A stretch of DNA of 64,000 nucleotides from Calliopsis andreniformis (Eukaryota; Arthropoda; Insecta; Hymenoptera; Andrenidae): positions 1,488,001 through 1,552,000 of the forward strand of contig NW_027480532.1 in the NCBI RefSeq assembly GCF_051401765.1, read 5' to 3'. Positions 41,834 to 54,090 of this stretch are shown piece after piece. The notes below the pieces were generated by a model, which did not search any database, was not told the origin of the DNA, and saw nothing but the letters and a program-made list of their open reading frames with translations. The first letter of the stretch is position 1. Each line of letters opens with the position of its first letter. Position numbers and translations under genes: made by a program.

Positions 41834-44677
41834 CAATCCTCAATCCTCAATCCTCAATCCTCAATCGTCAACCTTCAATTCTCAATACTCAATCTTCAGT
41901 CCTCAATCCTCAATCTTCAATCATCAATATTCAATCTTCAATCCTCAATCCTCGATCCTCAATCCTCAATCCTCAACCCTCAATGTTCAATCCGCAATAC
42001 CCAATCCACAATCTTCAATCCTCAATCCCCAATCCTCAATCCTCAATCCTCAATCCTCAGTCCTCAATCCTCATTCTTCAATCCTCAATACCACATCCTC
42101 AATCTTCAATCCTCAATCCTTGATCCTAAATTCTCAATCCTCGATCCTCGATCCTCAGACCTCAAACATCAATACTCAACCCTCAGTCCTCGTCCTCAAT
42201 CCACAACCCTCAATCCTCAATCCTCAATCTTCAATCATCAATATACAATCCTCAATCCTCAATCCTCAATCCTCAATCCTCAATCTTCAATCCTCATTCT
42301 TCAATCCTCAATACCCATTACTCAATCTTCAATCTTCAATCTTCAATCCTCAATCCTCTATCCTCAATTCTCAATCCTCAATCCCCAGTCCTCAGTCCTC
42401 AAACCTCAATCCTCAACCCTCAGCCCTCATCGTCAATCCTCAATCTTCAATCTTCAATGCTCAATACTCAATCTTCAATCATCAATCTTCAATCCTCAAT
42501 CCTCAGTCCTCAATACACAATCTTCAATCCTCGATCCTCAATCCTCAATCCTCAATCCTCAATCCTCAATCCTCGATCCTCAATCCTCAATCCTCAATGT
42601 TCAATCCGCGATACCCAATACTCAATGTTCAATCCTCAATCCTCAATGCTCAATCCTCAATGCTCAATCATCAATCCCCAATCCTCAATCCTCAGTCCTC
42701 AAACCTCAATCCTCAACCCTCAGCCCTCATCGTCAATCCTCAATCTTCAATCCTCAATCCTCAATCTTCAATGCTCAATACTCAACCTTCAATCCACAAT
42801 CCTCAATTCTCAATCCTCAATCCTCAATCATCAATCCTCAATCCTCAATCATCAATCCTCAATCGTCAGTCTTCAATCCTCAATACTCAATCTTCAATCC
42901 TCAATCCTCAATCCTCAATCCTCAATCCTCATTCTTCAATCCTCAATACCCAATACTCAATCCTCAATCTTTAATCCTCAAGCCTCAATCCTCAATTCGC
43001 AATCCTCAATCCTCAGTCCTCAGTCCTCAAACCTCAATACTCAACCCTCATTCCGCATCCACAATCCTCAATCCTCAATCTTCAATCCTCAATCCTCAGT
43101 CCTCAATACTCAACCTTCAATCCTCGATCCTCAATCCTCAATCCTCAATCCTCAATCCTCGATCCTCAATCTTCAATCCTCAGTCCCAAATCCTCAATCT
43201 TCAATCCTCAATCCTCAACCCTCAATCGTCAATCCTCATTACTCAATCTTGAATCCTCAATCCTCAATCCTCAATCCTCAATCCTCATTCTTCAATCCTC
43301 AATACCCAATCCTCAATCTTCAATCCTCAATCCTCAATCCACAATTCTCAATCCTCAATCCTCAATCCTCAGACCTCAAACATCAATACACAACCCTCAG
43401 ACCTTGTCCTCAATCCACAACCCTCAATCCTCAATCCTCAATCTTCAATCATCAATATTCAATCTTCAATCCACAATCCTCAATCCTCGATCATCAGTCT
43501 TCAATCCTCAATACTCAATCTTCAATCCTCAATCCTCAATCCACAATCCTCAATCCTCACTCTTCAATCCTCAATACCCAATCCTCAATCCTCAATCTTT
43601 AATCCTCAATCCTCAATCCTCAATTCTCAATCCTCAATCCTCAGTCCTCAGTCCTCAAACCTCAATCCTCAACCCTCATCCCTCATCCACAATCCTCAAT
43701 CCTCAATCTTCAATCCTCAATCCTCAGTCCTCAATACTCAATCTTCAATCCTCGATCCTCAATCCTCAATCCTCAATCCTCAATCGTCAGCCTTCAATCC
43801 TCAATACTCAATCTTCAGTCCTCAATCCTCAATCTTCAATCATCAATATTCAATCTTCAATCCTCAATCCTCAATCCTCAATCCTCGATCCTCAATCCTC
43901 AATCCTCAATCCTCAATCCTCAACCCTCAATGTTCAATCCGCAATACCCAATCCTCAATGTTCAATCCTCAATCCTCAATCCTCAATCTTCAATCCTCAA
44001 TCCTCAGTCCCCAATACTCAATCTTCAATCCACAATCCTCAAACCTCAATCATCAGTCTTCAATCCTCAATACTCAATCTTCAATCCTCAATCCTCAATC
44101 TTCAATCCTGAATCCTCAGTCCTCAATACTCAATCTTCAATCCACAATCCTCAATCCTCGATCATCAGTCTTCAATCCTCAATACTCAATCTTCAATCCT
44201 CAGTCCTCAATCCACAATCCTCAATCCTCACTCTTCAATCCTCAATACCCAATCCTCAATCCTCAATCTTTAATCCTCAATCCTCAATTCTCAATCCTCA
44301 ATCCTCAATCCTCAGACCTCAAACATCAATACACAACCCTCAGTCCTTGTCCTCAATCCACACCCCTCAATCCTCAATCCTCAATCTTCAATCATCAATA
44401 TTCAATCTTCAATCCTCAATCCTCAATCCTCAATCCTCAATCCTCAACCCTCAATGTTCAATCCGCAATACCCAATCCTCAATGTTCAATCCTCAATCCT
44501 CAATCCTCAATCCTCAATCCTCAATCCTCAATCCTCAAGCCTCAATCCTCAGCCCTCATCCTCAATCCTCAATCCTCAACCCTCAATCCTCAGTCTTCAA
44601 TCCTCGATACTCAATCTTCAATCCTCAATCCTCAGTCCTCAAACCTCAACTCTGAATCCTCAATCCTGAATCCTCAA

Positions 44678-44842
44678 CCTTCGGCCCTCAGTCCTCAACA
44701 ATCAGTTGTCAATCCTCAATCCTCAATAGAATATCCTCAATTCACAGTTTTCAATACACAATGCTCAATCTGCAATCTTCAAACCTCTATCCACAAACAT
44801 CAATTCTCATCACTCAACCCTCAACGCTCAGTCCTCAATGTT
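44678..44842 (+). repeat. 165-bp diverged block, copy 22 (type 1, dimer)
   Basis: The CCTTCGG sub-type with a new ACACAATGCTC, shared only with 50475. Confidence 0.87.
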
Positions 44843-45334
44843 CAATCCTCAATCCTCAATCCCCAATCCTCAATCGTCAACCTTCAATTCTCAATACTCA
44901 ATCCTCAATACACAATCTTCGATCCTCAATCCTCAAACCTCAATCCTCAATCCTCAATCTTCAATCCTCAAAACTCAATCTTCAATCCTCGATCCTCAAT
45001 ACTCAATCCTCAATCCTCAATCCTCAATCGTCAGTCTTCAATCCTCAATACTCAATCTTCAAACATCAATCCTCAATCCTCAATCCTCAATCCTCATTCA
45101 TCAATCCTCAATACCCAATCCTCAATCTTCAATCCTCAATCCTCAATCCTCAATTCTCAATCCTCAGTCCTCAGTCCTCAGTCCTCAAACCTCAATCCTC
45201 AACCCTCAGCCCTCATCCTCAATCCTCAATCCTCAACCCTCAATCCTCAATCTTCAATCCTCGATACTCAATCTTCAATCCTCAATCCTCAGTCCTCAAA
45301 CCTCAATTCTGAATCCTCAATCCTGAATCCTCAA

Positions 45335-45499
45335 TCTTCGGCCCTCAGTCCTCAACAGTCAGTTGTCAATCCTCAATCCTCAATAGAATATCCTCAATTC
45401 ACAGTTTTCAATACACAATACTCAATCTGCAATCTTCAAACCTCTATCAACAAACATAAATTCTCATAACTCAACCCTCGACGCTCAGTCCTCAATGTT
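45335..45499 (+). repeat. 165-bp diverged block, copy 23 (type 2, dimer)
   Basis: The CTCGACGC end with a new CTATCAACAAAC where the others read CTATCCACAAAC. It lies 657 bp after copy 22. Confidence 0.87.
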
Positions 45500-45792
45500 C
45501 AATCCTCAATCCTCAATCCTCAATCCTCAATCGTCAACCTTCAATTCTCAATACTCAATCTTCAGTCCTCAATCCTCAATCTTCAATCATCAATATTCAA
45601 TCTTCAATCCTCAATCCTCAATCCTCAATCCTCAATCCTCAACCCTCAATGTTCAATCCGCAATACCCAATCCACAATCTTCAATCCTCAATCCCCAATC
45701 CTCAATCCTCAATCCTCAATCCTCAGTTCTCAATCCTCATTCTTCAATCCTCAATACCAAATCCTCAATCTTCAATCCTCAATCCTCAATCC

Positions 45793-45800
45793 TAAAGTTC
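45793..45800 (+). other. Phase break TAAAGTTC, site 5
   Basis: It is in unit D1. The flanking ATACCAAATCC differs from ATACCGAATCC at sites 1-4, so this lineage split before the A-to-G change (or lost it). Confidence 0.83.
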
Positions 45801-47465
45801 TCAATCCTCAATCCTCGATCCTCAGACCTCAAACATCAATACTCAACCCTCAGTCCTCGTCCTCAATCCACAACCCTCAATCCTCAATCCTTAATCTTCA
45901 ATCATCACTATACAATCCTCAATCCTCAATCCTCAATCCTCAATCATCAATTCTCAATCCTCAATCCCTAGTCCTCAGTCCTCAAACCTCAATCCTCAAC
46001 CCTCAGCCCTCATCGTCAATCCTCAATCTTCAATCCTCAATCCTCAATCTTCAATGCTCAATACTCAATCTTCAATCATCAATCTTCAATCCGCAATCCT
46101 CAGTCCTCAATACACAATCTTCAATCCTCAACCCTCAATGTTCAATCCGCAATACCCAATCCTCAATGTTCAATCCTCAATCTTCAATCCTCAATACTCA
46201 GTCCTCAATACTCAATCTTCAATCCACAATCCTCAATCCTCAATCATCAGTCTTCAATCCTCAATACTCAATCTTCAATCCTCAATTGTCAATCCTCAAT
46301 CCTCAGTCCTCAGTCCTCAAACCTCAATCCTCAACCCTCATCCCTCATCCACAATCCTCAATCCTCAATCTTCAATCCTCAATCCTCAGTCCTCAATACT
46401 CAATCTTCAATCCTCGATCCTCAATCCTCAATCCTCAATCCTCAATCCTCGATCCTCAATCTTCAATCCTCAGTCCCAAATCCTCAATCTTCAATCCTAA
46501 ATACTCAACCATCAATCTTCAATCCTCATTACTCAATCTTCAATCCTCAATTCTCAATCCTCAATCCTCAATCTTCAATCCTCAATCCTCAATCCACAAT
46601 TCTCAATCCTCAATCCTCAACCCTCAGACCTCAAACATCAATACACAACCCTCAGTCCTTGTCCTCAATCCACAACCCTCAATCCTCAATCCTCAATCTT
46701 CAAACATCAATATTCAATCTTCAATCCTCAATCCTCAATCCTCAATCCTCAATCCTGAACCCTCAATGTTCAATCCGCAATTCCCAATCCTCAATCTTCA
46801 ATCCTCAATCCTCAATCCTCAATCCTCAATCCTCAATCCTCAATCCTCAATCCTCAATCCTCAATCCTCAGTCCCCAAACCTCAATCCTCAATCTTCAAT
46901 CCTCAAAGCTCAATCTTCAATCCTCGATCCTCAATACTCAATCCTCAATCCTCAATCCTCAATCGTCAGTCTTCGATTCTCAATACTCAATCGTCAATCC
47001 TCAATCCTCAATCCTCAATCCTCAACCCTCAATGTTCAATCCGCAATACCCAATCCTCAATGTTCAATCCTCAATCCTCAATCCTCAATCCTCAATCCTC
47101 AATCCTCAATCCTCAATCTTCAATCCTCAATCCTCAGTCCTCAATACTCAATCTTCAATCAACAATCCTCAATCCTCAATCGTCAGTCTTCAATCCTCAA
47201 TACTCAATCTTCAATCCTCAATCCTCAATCCTCAATCCTCAATACTCATTCTTCAATCCTCAATACCCAATCCTCAATCTTCAGTCCTCAATCCTCAGTC
47301 CTCAGTCCTCAGTCCTCAAACCTCAATCCTCAACCCTCAGCCCTCATCCTCAATCCTCAATCCTCAACCCTTAATCCTCAATCTTCAATCCTCGATACTC
47401 AATCTTCAATCCTCAATCCTCAGTCCTCAAACCTCAATTCTGAATCCTCAATCCTGAATCCTCAA

Positions 47466-47630
47466 TCTTCGGCCCTCTGTCCTCAACAGTCAGTTGTCAA
47501 TCCTCAATCCTCAATAGAATATCCTCAATTCACAGTTTTCAATACACAATAGTCAATCTGCAATCTTCAAACCTCTATCCACAAACACAAATCTTCATAA
47601 CTCAACCCTCTACGCTCAGTCCTCAATGTT
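47466..47630 (+). repeat. 165-bp diverged block, copy 24 (single, type 2 variant)
   Basis: It carries the same ACACAATAGTC and ATCTTCATAAC changes as 41669, 5,797 bp upstream. Confidence 0.87.
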
Positions 47631-50474
47631 CAATCCTCAATCCTCAATCCTCAATCCTCAATCGTCAACCTTCAATTCTCAATACTCAATCTTCAGTCCT
47701 CAATCCTCAATCTTCAATCATCAATATTCAATCTTCAATCCTCAATCCTCGATCCTCAATCCTCAATCCTCAACCCTCAATGTTCAATCCGCAATACCCA
47801 ATCCACAATCTTCAATCCTCAATCCCCAATCCTCAATCCTCAATCCTCAATCCTCAGTCCTCAATCCTCATTCTTCAATCCTCAATACCACATCCTCAAT
47901 CTTCAATCCTCAATCCTTGATCCTAAATTCTCAATCCTCGATCCTCGATCCTCAGACCTCAAACATCAATACTCAACCCTCAGTCCTCGTCCTCAATCCA
48001 CAACCCTCAATCCTCAATCCTCAATCTTCAATCATCAATATACAATCCTCAATCCTCAATCCTCAATCCTCAATCCTCAATCTTCAATCCTCATTCTTCA
48101 ATCCTCAATACCCATTACTCAATCTTCAATCTTCAATCTTCAATCCTCAATCCTCTATCCTCAATTCTCAATCCTCAATCCCCAGTCCTCAGTCCTCAAA
48201 CCTCAATCCTCAACCCTCAGCCCTCATCGTCAATCCTCAATCTTCAATCTTCAATGCTCAATACTCAATCTTCAATCATCAATCTTCAATCCTCAATCCT
48301 CAGTCCTCAATACACAATCTTCAATCCTCGATCCTCAATCCTCAATCCTCAATCCTCAATCCTCAATCCTCGATCCTCAATCCTCAATCCTCAATGTTCA
48401 ATCCGCGATACCCAATACTCAATGTTCAATCCTCAATCCTCAATGCTCAATCCTCAATGCTCAATCATCAATCCCCAATCCTCAATCCTCAGTCCTCAAA
48501 CCTCAATCCTCAACCCTCAGCCCTCATCGTCAATCCTCAATCTTCAATCCTCAATCCTCAATCTTCAATGCTCAATACTCAACCTTCAATCCACAATCCT
48601 CAATTCTCAATCCTCAATCCTCAATCATCAATCCTCAATCCTCAATCATCAATCCTCAATCGTCAGTCTTCAATCCTCAATACTCAATCTTCAATCCTCA
48701 ATCCTCAATCCTCAATCCTCAATCCTCATTCTTCAATCCTCAATACCCAATACTCAATCCTCAATCTTTAATCCTCAAGCCTCAATCCTCAATTCGCAAT
48801 CCTCAATCCTCAGTCCTCAGTCCTCAAACCTCAATACTCAACCCTCATTCCGCATCCACAATCCTCAATCCTCAATCTTCAATCCTCAATCCTCAGTCCT
48901 CAATACTCAACCTTCAATCCTCGATCCTCAATCCTCAATCCTCAATCCTCAATCCTCGATCCTCAATCTTCAATCCTCAGTCCCAAATCCTCAATCTTCA
49001 ATCCTCAATCCTCAACCCTCAATCGTCAATCCTCATTACTCAATCTTGAATCCTCAATCCTCAATCCTCAATCCTCAATCCTCATTCTTCAATCCTCAAT
49101 ACCCAATCCTCAATCTTCAATCCTCAATCCTCAATCCACAATTCTCAATCCTCAATCCTCAATCCTCAGACCTCAAACATCAATACACAACCCTCAGACC
49201 TTGTCCTCAATCCACAACCCTCAATCCTCAATCCTCAATCTTCAATCATCAATATTCAATCTTCAATCCACAATCCTCAATCCTCGATCATCAGTCTTCA
49301 ATCCTCAATACTCAATCTTCAATCCTCAATCCTCAATCCACAATCCTCAATCCTCACTCTTCAATCCTCAATACCCAATCCTCAATCCTCAATCTTTAAT
49401 CCTCAATCCTCAATCCTCAATTCTCAATCCTCAATCCTCAGTCCTCAGTCCTCAAACCTCAATCCTCAACCCTCATCCCTCATCCACAATCCTCAATCCT
49501 CAATCTTCAATCCTCAATCCTCAGTCCTCAATACTCAATCTTCAATCCTCGATCCTCAATCCTCAATCCTCAATCCTCAATCGTCAGCCTTCAATCCTCA
49601 ATACTCAATCTTCAGTCCTCAATCCTCAATCTTCAATCATCAATATTCAATCTTCAATCCTCAATCCTCAATCCTCAATCCTCGATCCTCAATCCTCAAT
49701 CCTCAATCCTCAATCCTCAACCCTCAATGTTCAATCCGCAATACCCAATCCTCAATGTTCAATCCTCAATCCTCAATCCTCAATCTTCAATCCTCAATCC
49801 TCAGTCCCCAATACTCAATCTTCAATCCACAATCCTCAAACCTCAATCATCAGTCTTCAATCCTCAATACTCAATCTTCAATCCTCAATCCTCAATCTTC
49901 AATCCTGAATCCTCAGTCCTCAATACTCAATCTTCAATCCACAATCCTCAATCCTCGATCATCAGTCTTCAATCCTCAATACTCAATCTTCAATCCTCAG
50001 TCCTCAATCCACAATCCTCAATCCTCACTCTTCAATCCTCAATACCCAATCCTCAATCCTCAATCTTTAATCCTCAATCCTCAATTCTCAATCCTCAATC
50101 CTCAATCCTCAGACCTCAAACATCAATACACAACCCTCAGTCCTTGTCCTCAATCCACACCCCTCAATCCTCAATCCTCAATCTTCAATCATCAATATTC
50201 AATCTTCAATCCTCAATCCTCAATCCTCAATCCTCAATCCTCAACCCTCAATGTTCAATCCGCAATACCCAATCCTCAATGTTCAATCCTCAATCCTCAA
50301 TCCTCAATCCTCAATCCTCAATCCTCAATCCTCAAGCCTCAATCCTCAGCCCTCATCCTCAATCCTCAATCCTCAACCCTCAATCCTCAGTCTTCAATCC
50401 TCGATACTCAATCTTCAATCCTCAATCCTCAGTCCTCAAACCTCAACTCTGAATCCTCAATCCTGAATCCTCAA

Positions 50475-50639
50475 CCTTCGGCCCTCAGTCCTCAACAATC
50501 AGTTGTCAATCCTCAATCCTCAATAGAATATCCTCAATTCACAGTTTTCAATACACAATGCTCAATCTGCAATCTTCAAACCTCTATCCACAAACATCAA
50601 TTCTCATCACTCAACCCTCAACGCTCAGTCCTCAATGTT
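50475..50639 (+). repeat. 165-bp diverged block, copy 25 (type 1, dimer)
   Basis: ACACAATGCTC is shared with 44678, 5,797 bp upstream. Confidence 0.87.
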
Positions 50640-51131
50640 CAATCCTCAATCCTCAATCCCCAATCCTCAATCGTCAACCTTCAATTCTCAATACTCAATC
50701 CTCAATACACAATCTTCGATCCTCAATCCTCAAACCTCAATCCTCAATCCTCAATCTTCAATCCTCAAAACTCAATCTTCAATCCTCGATCCTCAATACT
50801 CAATCCTCAATCCTCAATCCTCAATCGTCAGTCTTCAATCCTCAATACTCAATCTTCAAACATCAATCCTCAATCCTCAATCCTCAATCCTCATTCATCA
50901 ATCCTCAATACCCAATCCTCAATCTTCAATCCTCAATCCTCAATCCTCAATTCTCAATCCTCAGTCCTCAGTCCTCAGTCCTCAAACCTCAATCCTCAAC
51001 CCTCAGCCCTCATCCTCAATCCTCAATCCTCAACCCTCAATCCTCAATCTTCAATCCTCGATACTCAATCTTCAATCCTCAATCCTCAGTCCTCAAACCT
51101 CAATTCTGAATCCTCAATCCTGAATCCTCAA

Positions 51132-51296
51132 TCTTCGGCCCTCAGTCCTCAACAGTCAGTTGTCAATCCTCAATCCTCAATAGAATATCCTCAATTCACA
51201 GTTTTCAATACACAATACTCAATCTGCAATCTTCAAACCTCTATCAACAAACATAAATTCTCATAACTCAACCCTCGACGCTCAGTCCTCAATGTT
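51132..51296 (+). repeat. 165-bp diverged block, copy 26 (type 2, dimer)
   Basis: CTATCAACAAAC is shared with 45335. It is the last block before a 9.4-kb stretch that has none. Confidence 0.87.
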
Positions 51297-51589
51297 CAAT
51301 CCTCAATCCTCAATCCTCAATCCTCAATCGTCAACCTTCAATTCTCAATACTCAATCTTCAGTCCTCAATCCTCAATCTTCAATCATCAATATTCAATCT
51401 TCAATCCTCAATCCTCAATCCTCAATCCTCAATCCTCAACCCTCAATGTTCAATCCGCAATACCCAATCCACAATCTTCAATCCTCAATCCCCAATCCTC
51501 AATCCTCAATCCTCAATCCTCAGTTCTCAATCCTCATTCTTCAATCCTCAATACCAAATCCTCAATCTTCAATCCTCAATCCTCAATCC

Positions 51590-51597
51590 TAAAGTTC
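51590..51597 (+). other. Phase break TAAAGTTC, site 6
   Basis: It is in unit D2, 5,797 bp after site 5, with the same ATACCAAATCC flank. Confidence 0.83.
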
Positions 51598-51772
51598 TCA
51601 ATCCTCAATCCTCGATCCTCAGACCTCAAACATCAATACTCAACCCTCAGTCCTCGTCCTCAATCCACAACCCTCAATCCTCAATCCTTAATCTTCAATC
51701 ATCACTATACAATCCTCAATCCTCAATCCTCAATCCTCAATCATCAATTCTCAATCCTCAATCCCTAGTCCT

Positions 51773-54090
51773 CAGTCCTCAAACCTCAATCCTCAACCCT
51801 CAGCCCTCATCGTCAATCCTCAATCTTCAATCCTCAATCCTCAATCTTCAATGCTCAATACTCAATCTTCAATCATCAATCTTCAATCCGCAATCCTCAG
51901 TCCTCAATACACAATCTTCAATCCTCGATCCTCAATCCTCAATCCTCAATCCTCAATCCTCAATCCTCGATCCTCAATCTTCAATCCACAGTCCCAAATC
52001 CTCAATCTTCAACCCTCAATCCTCAGCCCTCAATCATCAATCCTCATTACTCAATCTTCAATCCTCAATTCTCAATCCTCAATCCTCAATCCTCATTATT
52101 CAATCCTCAATACCCAATCCACAATCTTCAATCCTCAATCCTCAATCCACAATTCTCAATCCTCAATCCTCAATCTTCAATCCTCAATACTCAATCGTCA
52201 ATCCTCAATCCTCAATCCTCAATCCTCAATCCTCAATGTTCAATCCGCGATACCCAATCCTCAATGTTCAATCCTCAATCCTCAATCCTCAATCCACAAT
52301 GCTCAATCATCAATCCCCAATCCTCAATCCTCAGTCCTCAAACCTCAATCCTCAACCCTCAGCCCTCATCGTCAATCCTCAATCTTCAATCCTCAATCCT
52401 CAATCTTCAATGCTCAATACTCAACCTTCAATCCACAATCCTCAATTCTCAATCCTCAATCCTCAATCATCAATCCTCATTCCTCAATCCTCAATCCTCA
52501 ATCGTCAGTCTTCAATCCTCAATACTCAACCTTCAATCCTCAATCCTCAATCCTCAATCCTCAATCCTCATTCTTCAATCCTCAATACCCAATCCTCAAT
52601 CCTCAATCTTTAATCCTCAAGCCTCAATCCTCAATTCGCAATCCTCAATCCTCAGTCCTCAGTCCTCAAACCTCAATCCTCAACCCTCATCCCGCATCCA
52701 CAATCCTCAATCCTCAATCTTCAATCCTCAATCCTCAGTCCTCAATACTCAACCTTCAATCCTCGATTCTCAATCCTCAATCCTCAATCCTCAATCCTCG
52801 ATCCTCAATCTTCAATCCTCAGTCCCAAATCCTCAATCTTCAATCCTCAATACTCAACCCTCAATCGTCAATCCTCATTACTCAATCTTGAATCCTCAAT
52901 CCTCAATCCTCAATCCTCAATCCTCATTCTTCAATCCTCAATACCCAATCCTCAATCTTCAATCCTCAATCCTCAATCCACAATTCTCAATCCTCAATCC
53001 TCAATCCTCAGACCTCAAACATCAATACACAACCCTCAGTCCTTGTCCTCAATCCACAACCCTCAATCCTCAATACTCAATCTTCAATCATCAATATTCA
53101 ATCTTCAATCCTCAATCCTCAATCCTCAATCCTCAATCCTCAACCCTCAATGTTCAATCCGCAATACCCAATCCTCAATGTTCAATCCTCAATCTTCAAT
53201 CCTCAATACTCAGTCCTCAATACTCAATCTTCAATCCACAATCCTCAATCCTCAATCATCAGTCTTCAATCCTCAATACTCAATCTTCAATCCTCAATTG
53301 TCAATCCTCAATCCTCAGTCCTCAGTCCTCAAACCTCAATCCTCAACCCTCATCCCTCATCCACAATCCTCAATCCTCAGTCTTCAATCCTCAATCCTCA
53401 GTCCTCAATACTCAATCTTCAATCCTCGATCCTCAATCCTCAATCCTCAATCCTCAATCCTCGATCCTCAATCTTCAATCCTCAGTCCCAAATCCTCAAT
53501 CTTCAATCCTAAATACTCAACCATCAATCTTCAATCCTCATTACTCAATCTTCAATCCTCAATTCTCAATCCTCAATCCTCAATCTTCAATCCTCAATCC
53601 TCAATCCACAATTCTCAATCCTCAATCCTCAACCCTCAGACCTCAAACATCAATACACAACCCTCAGTCCTTGTCCTCAATCCACAACCCTCAATCCTCA
53701 ATCCTCAATCTTCAAACATCAATATTCAATCTTCAATCCTCAATCCTCAATCCTCAATCCTCAATCCTGAACCCTCAATGTTCAATCCGCAATTCCCAAT
53801 CCTCAATCTTCAATCCTCAATCCTCAATCCTCAATCCTCAATCCTCAATCCTCAATCCTCAATCCTCAATCCTCAGTCCCCAAACCTCAATCCTCAATCT
53901 TCAATCCTCAAAGCTCAATCTTCAATCCTCGATCCTCAATACTCAATCCTCAATCCTCAATCCTCAATCGTCAGTCTTCGATTCTCAATACTCAATCGTC
54001 AATCCTCAATCCTCAATCCTCAATCCTCAATCCTCAATGTTCAATCCGCGATACCCAATCCTCAATGTTCAATCCTCAATCCTCAATCCT
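51773..54090 (+). repeat. 2.3-kb tandem unit E1
   Basis: Landmarks recur 2,318 bp downstream in the first part (51773/54091, 51851/54169, 52613/54931) and 2,228-2,235 bp downstream in the last part (53150/55378, 53512/55740). The same segment also matches 39.04-41.19 kb at offset 12,809. It contains no 165-bp block. Confidence 0.8.

Larger units (their letters stand above)
40322..46118 (+). repeat. 5,797-bp tandem unit D1
   Basis: Landmarks recur 5,797 bp downstream without a step: 40341/46138, 41235/47032, 41829/47626, 42457/48254, 43404/49201, 44761/50558, 45495/51292. Most of it (41.2-46.1 kb) is itself a diverged copy of 15.6-21.2 kb, with about 161 bp missing near 43.46 kb and more missing near 44.55 kb. 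It carries 165-bp blocks at 41669, 44678 and 45335. The length is 1 modulo 7, so it contains net out-of-register indels, among them the octamer at 45793. Confidence 0.88.
46119..51915 (+). repeat. 5,797-bp tandem unit D2
   Basis: It is in direct tandem with D1. The junction is clear: at 46,114-46,140 the sequence passes from ACAATCTTCAATCCTC into AACCCTCAATGTTC, whereas at 51,911 the same ACAATCTTCAATCCTC continues into GATCCTC. I noticed no base difference from D1, which makes this the youngest-looking duplication here, or an assembly-level duplication of one segment. Confidence 0.88.
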
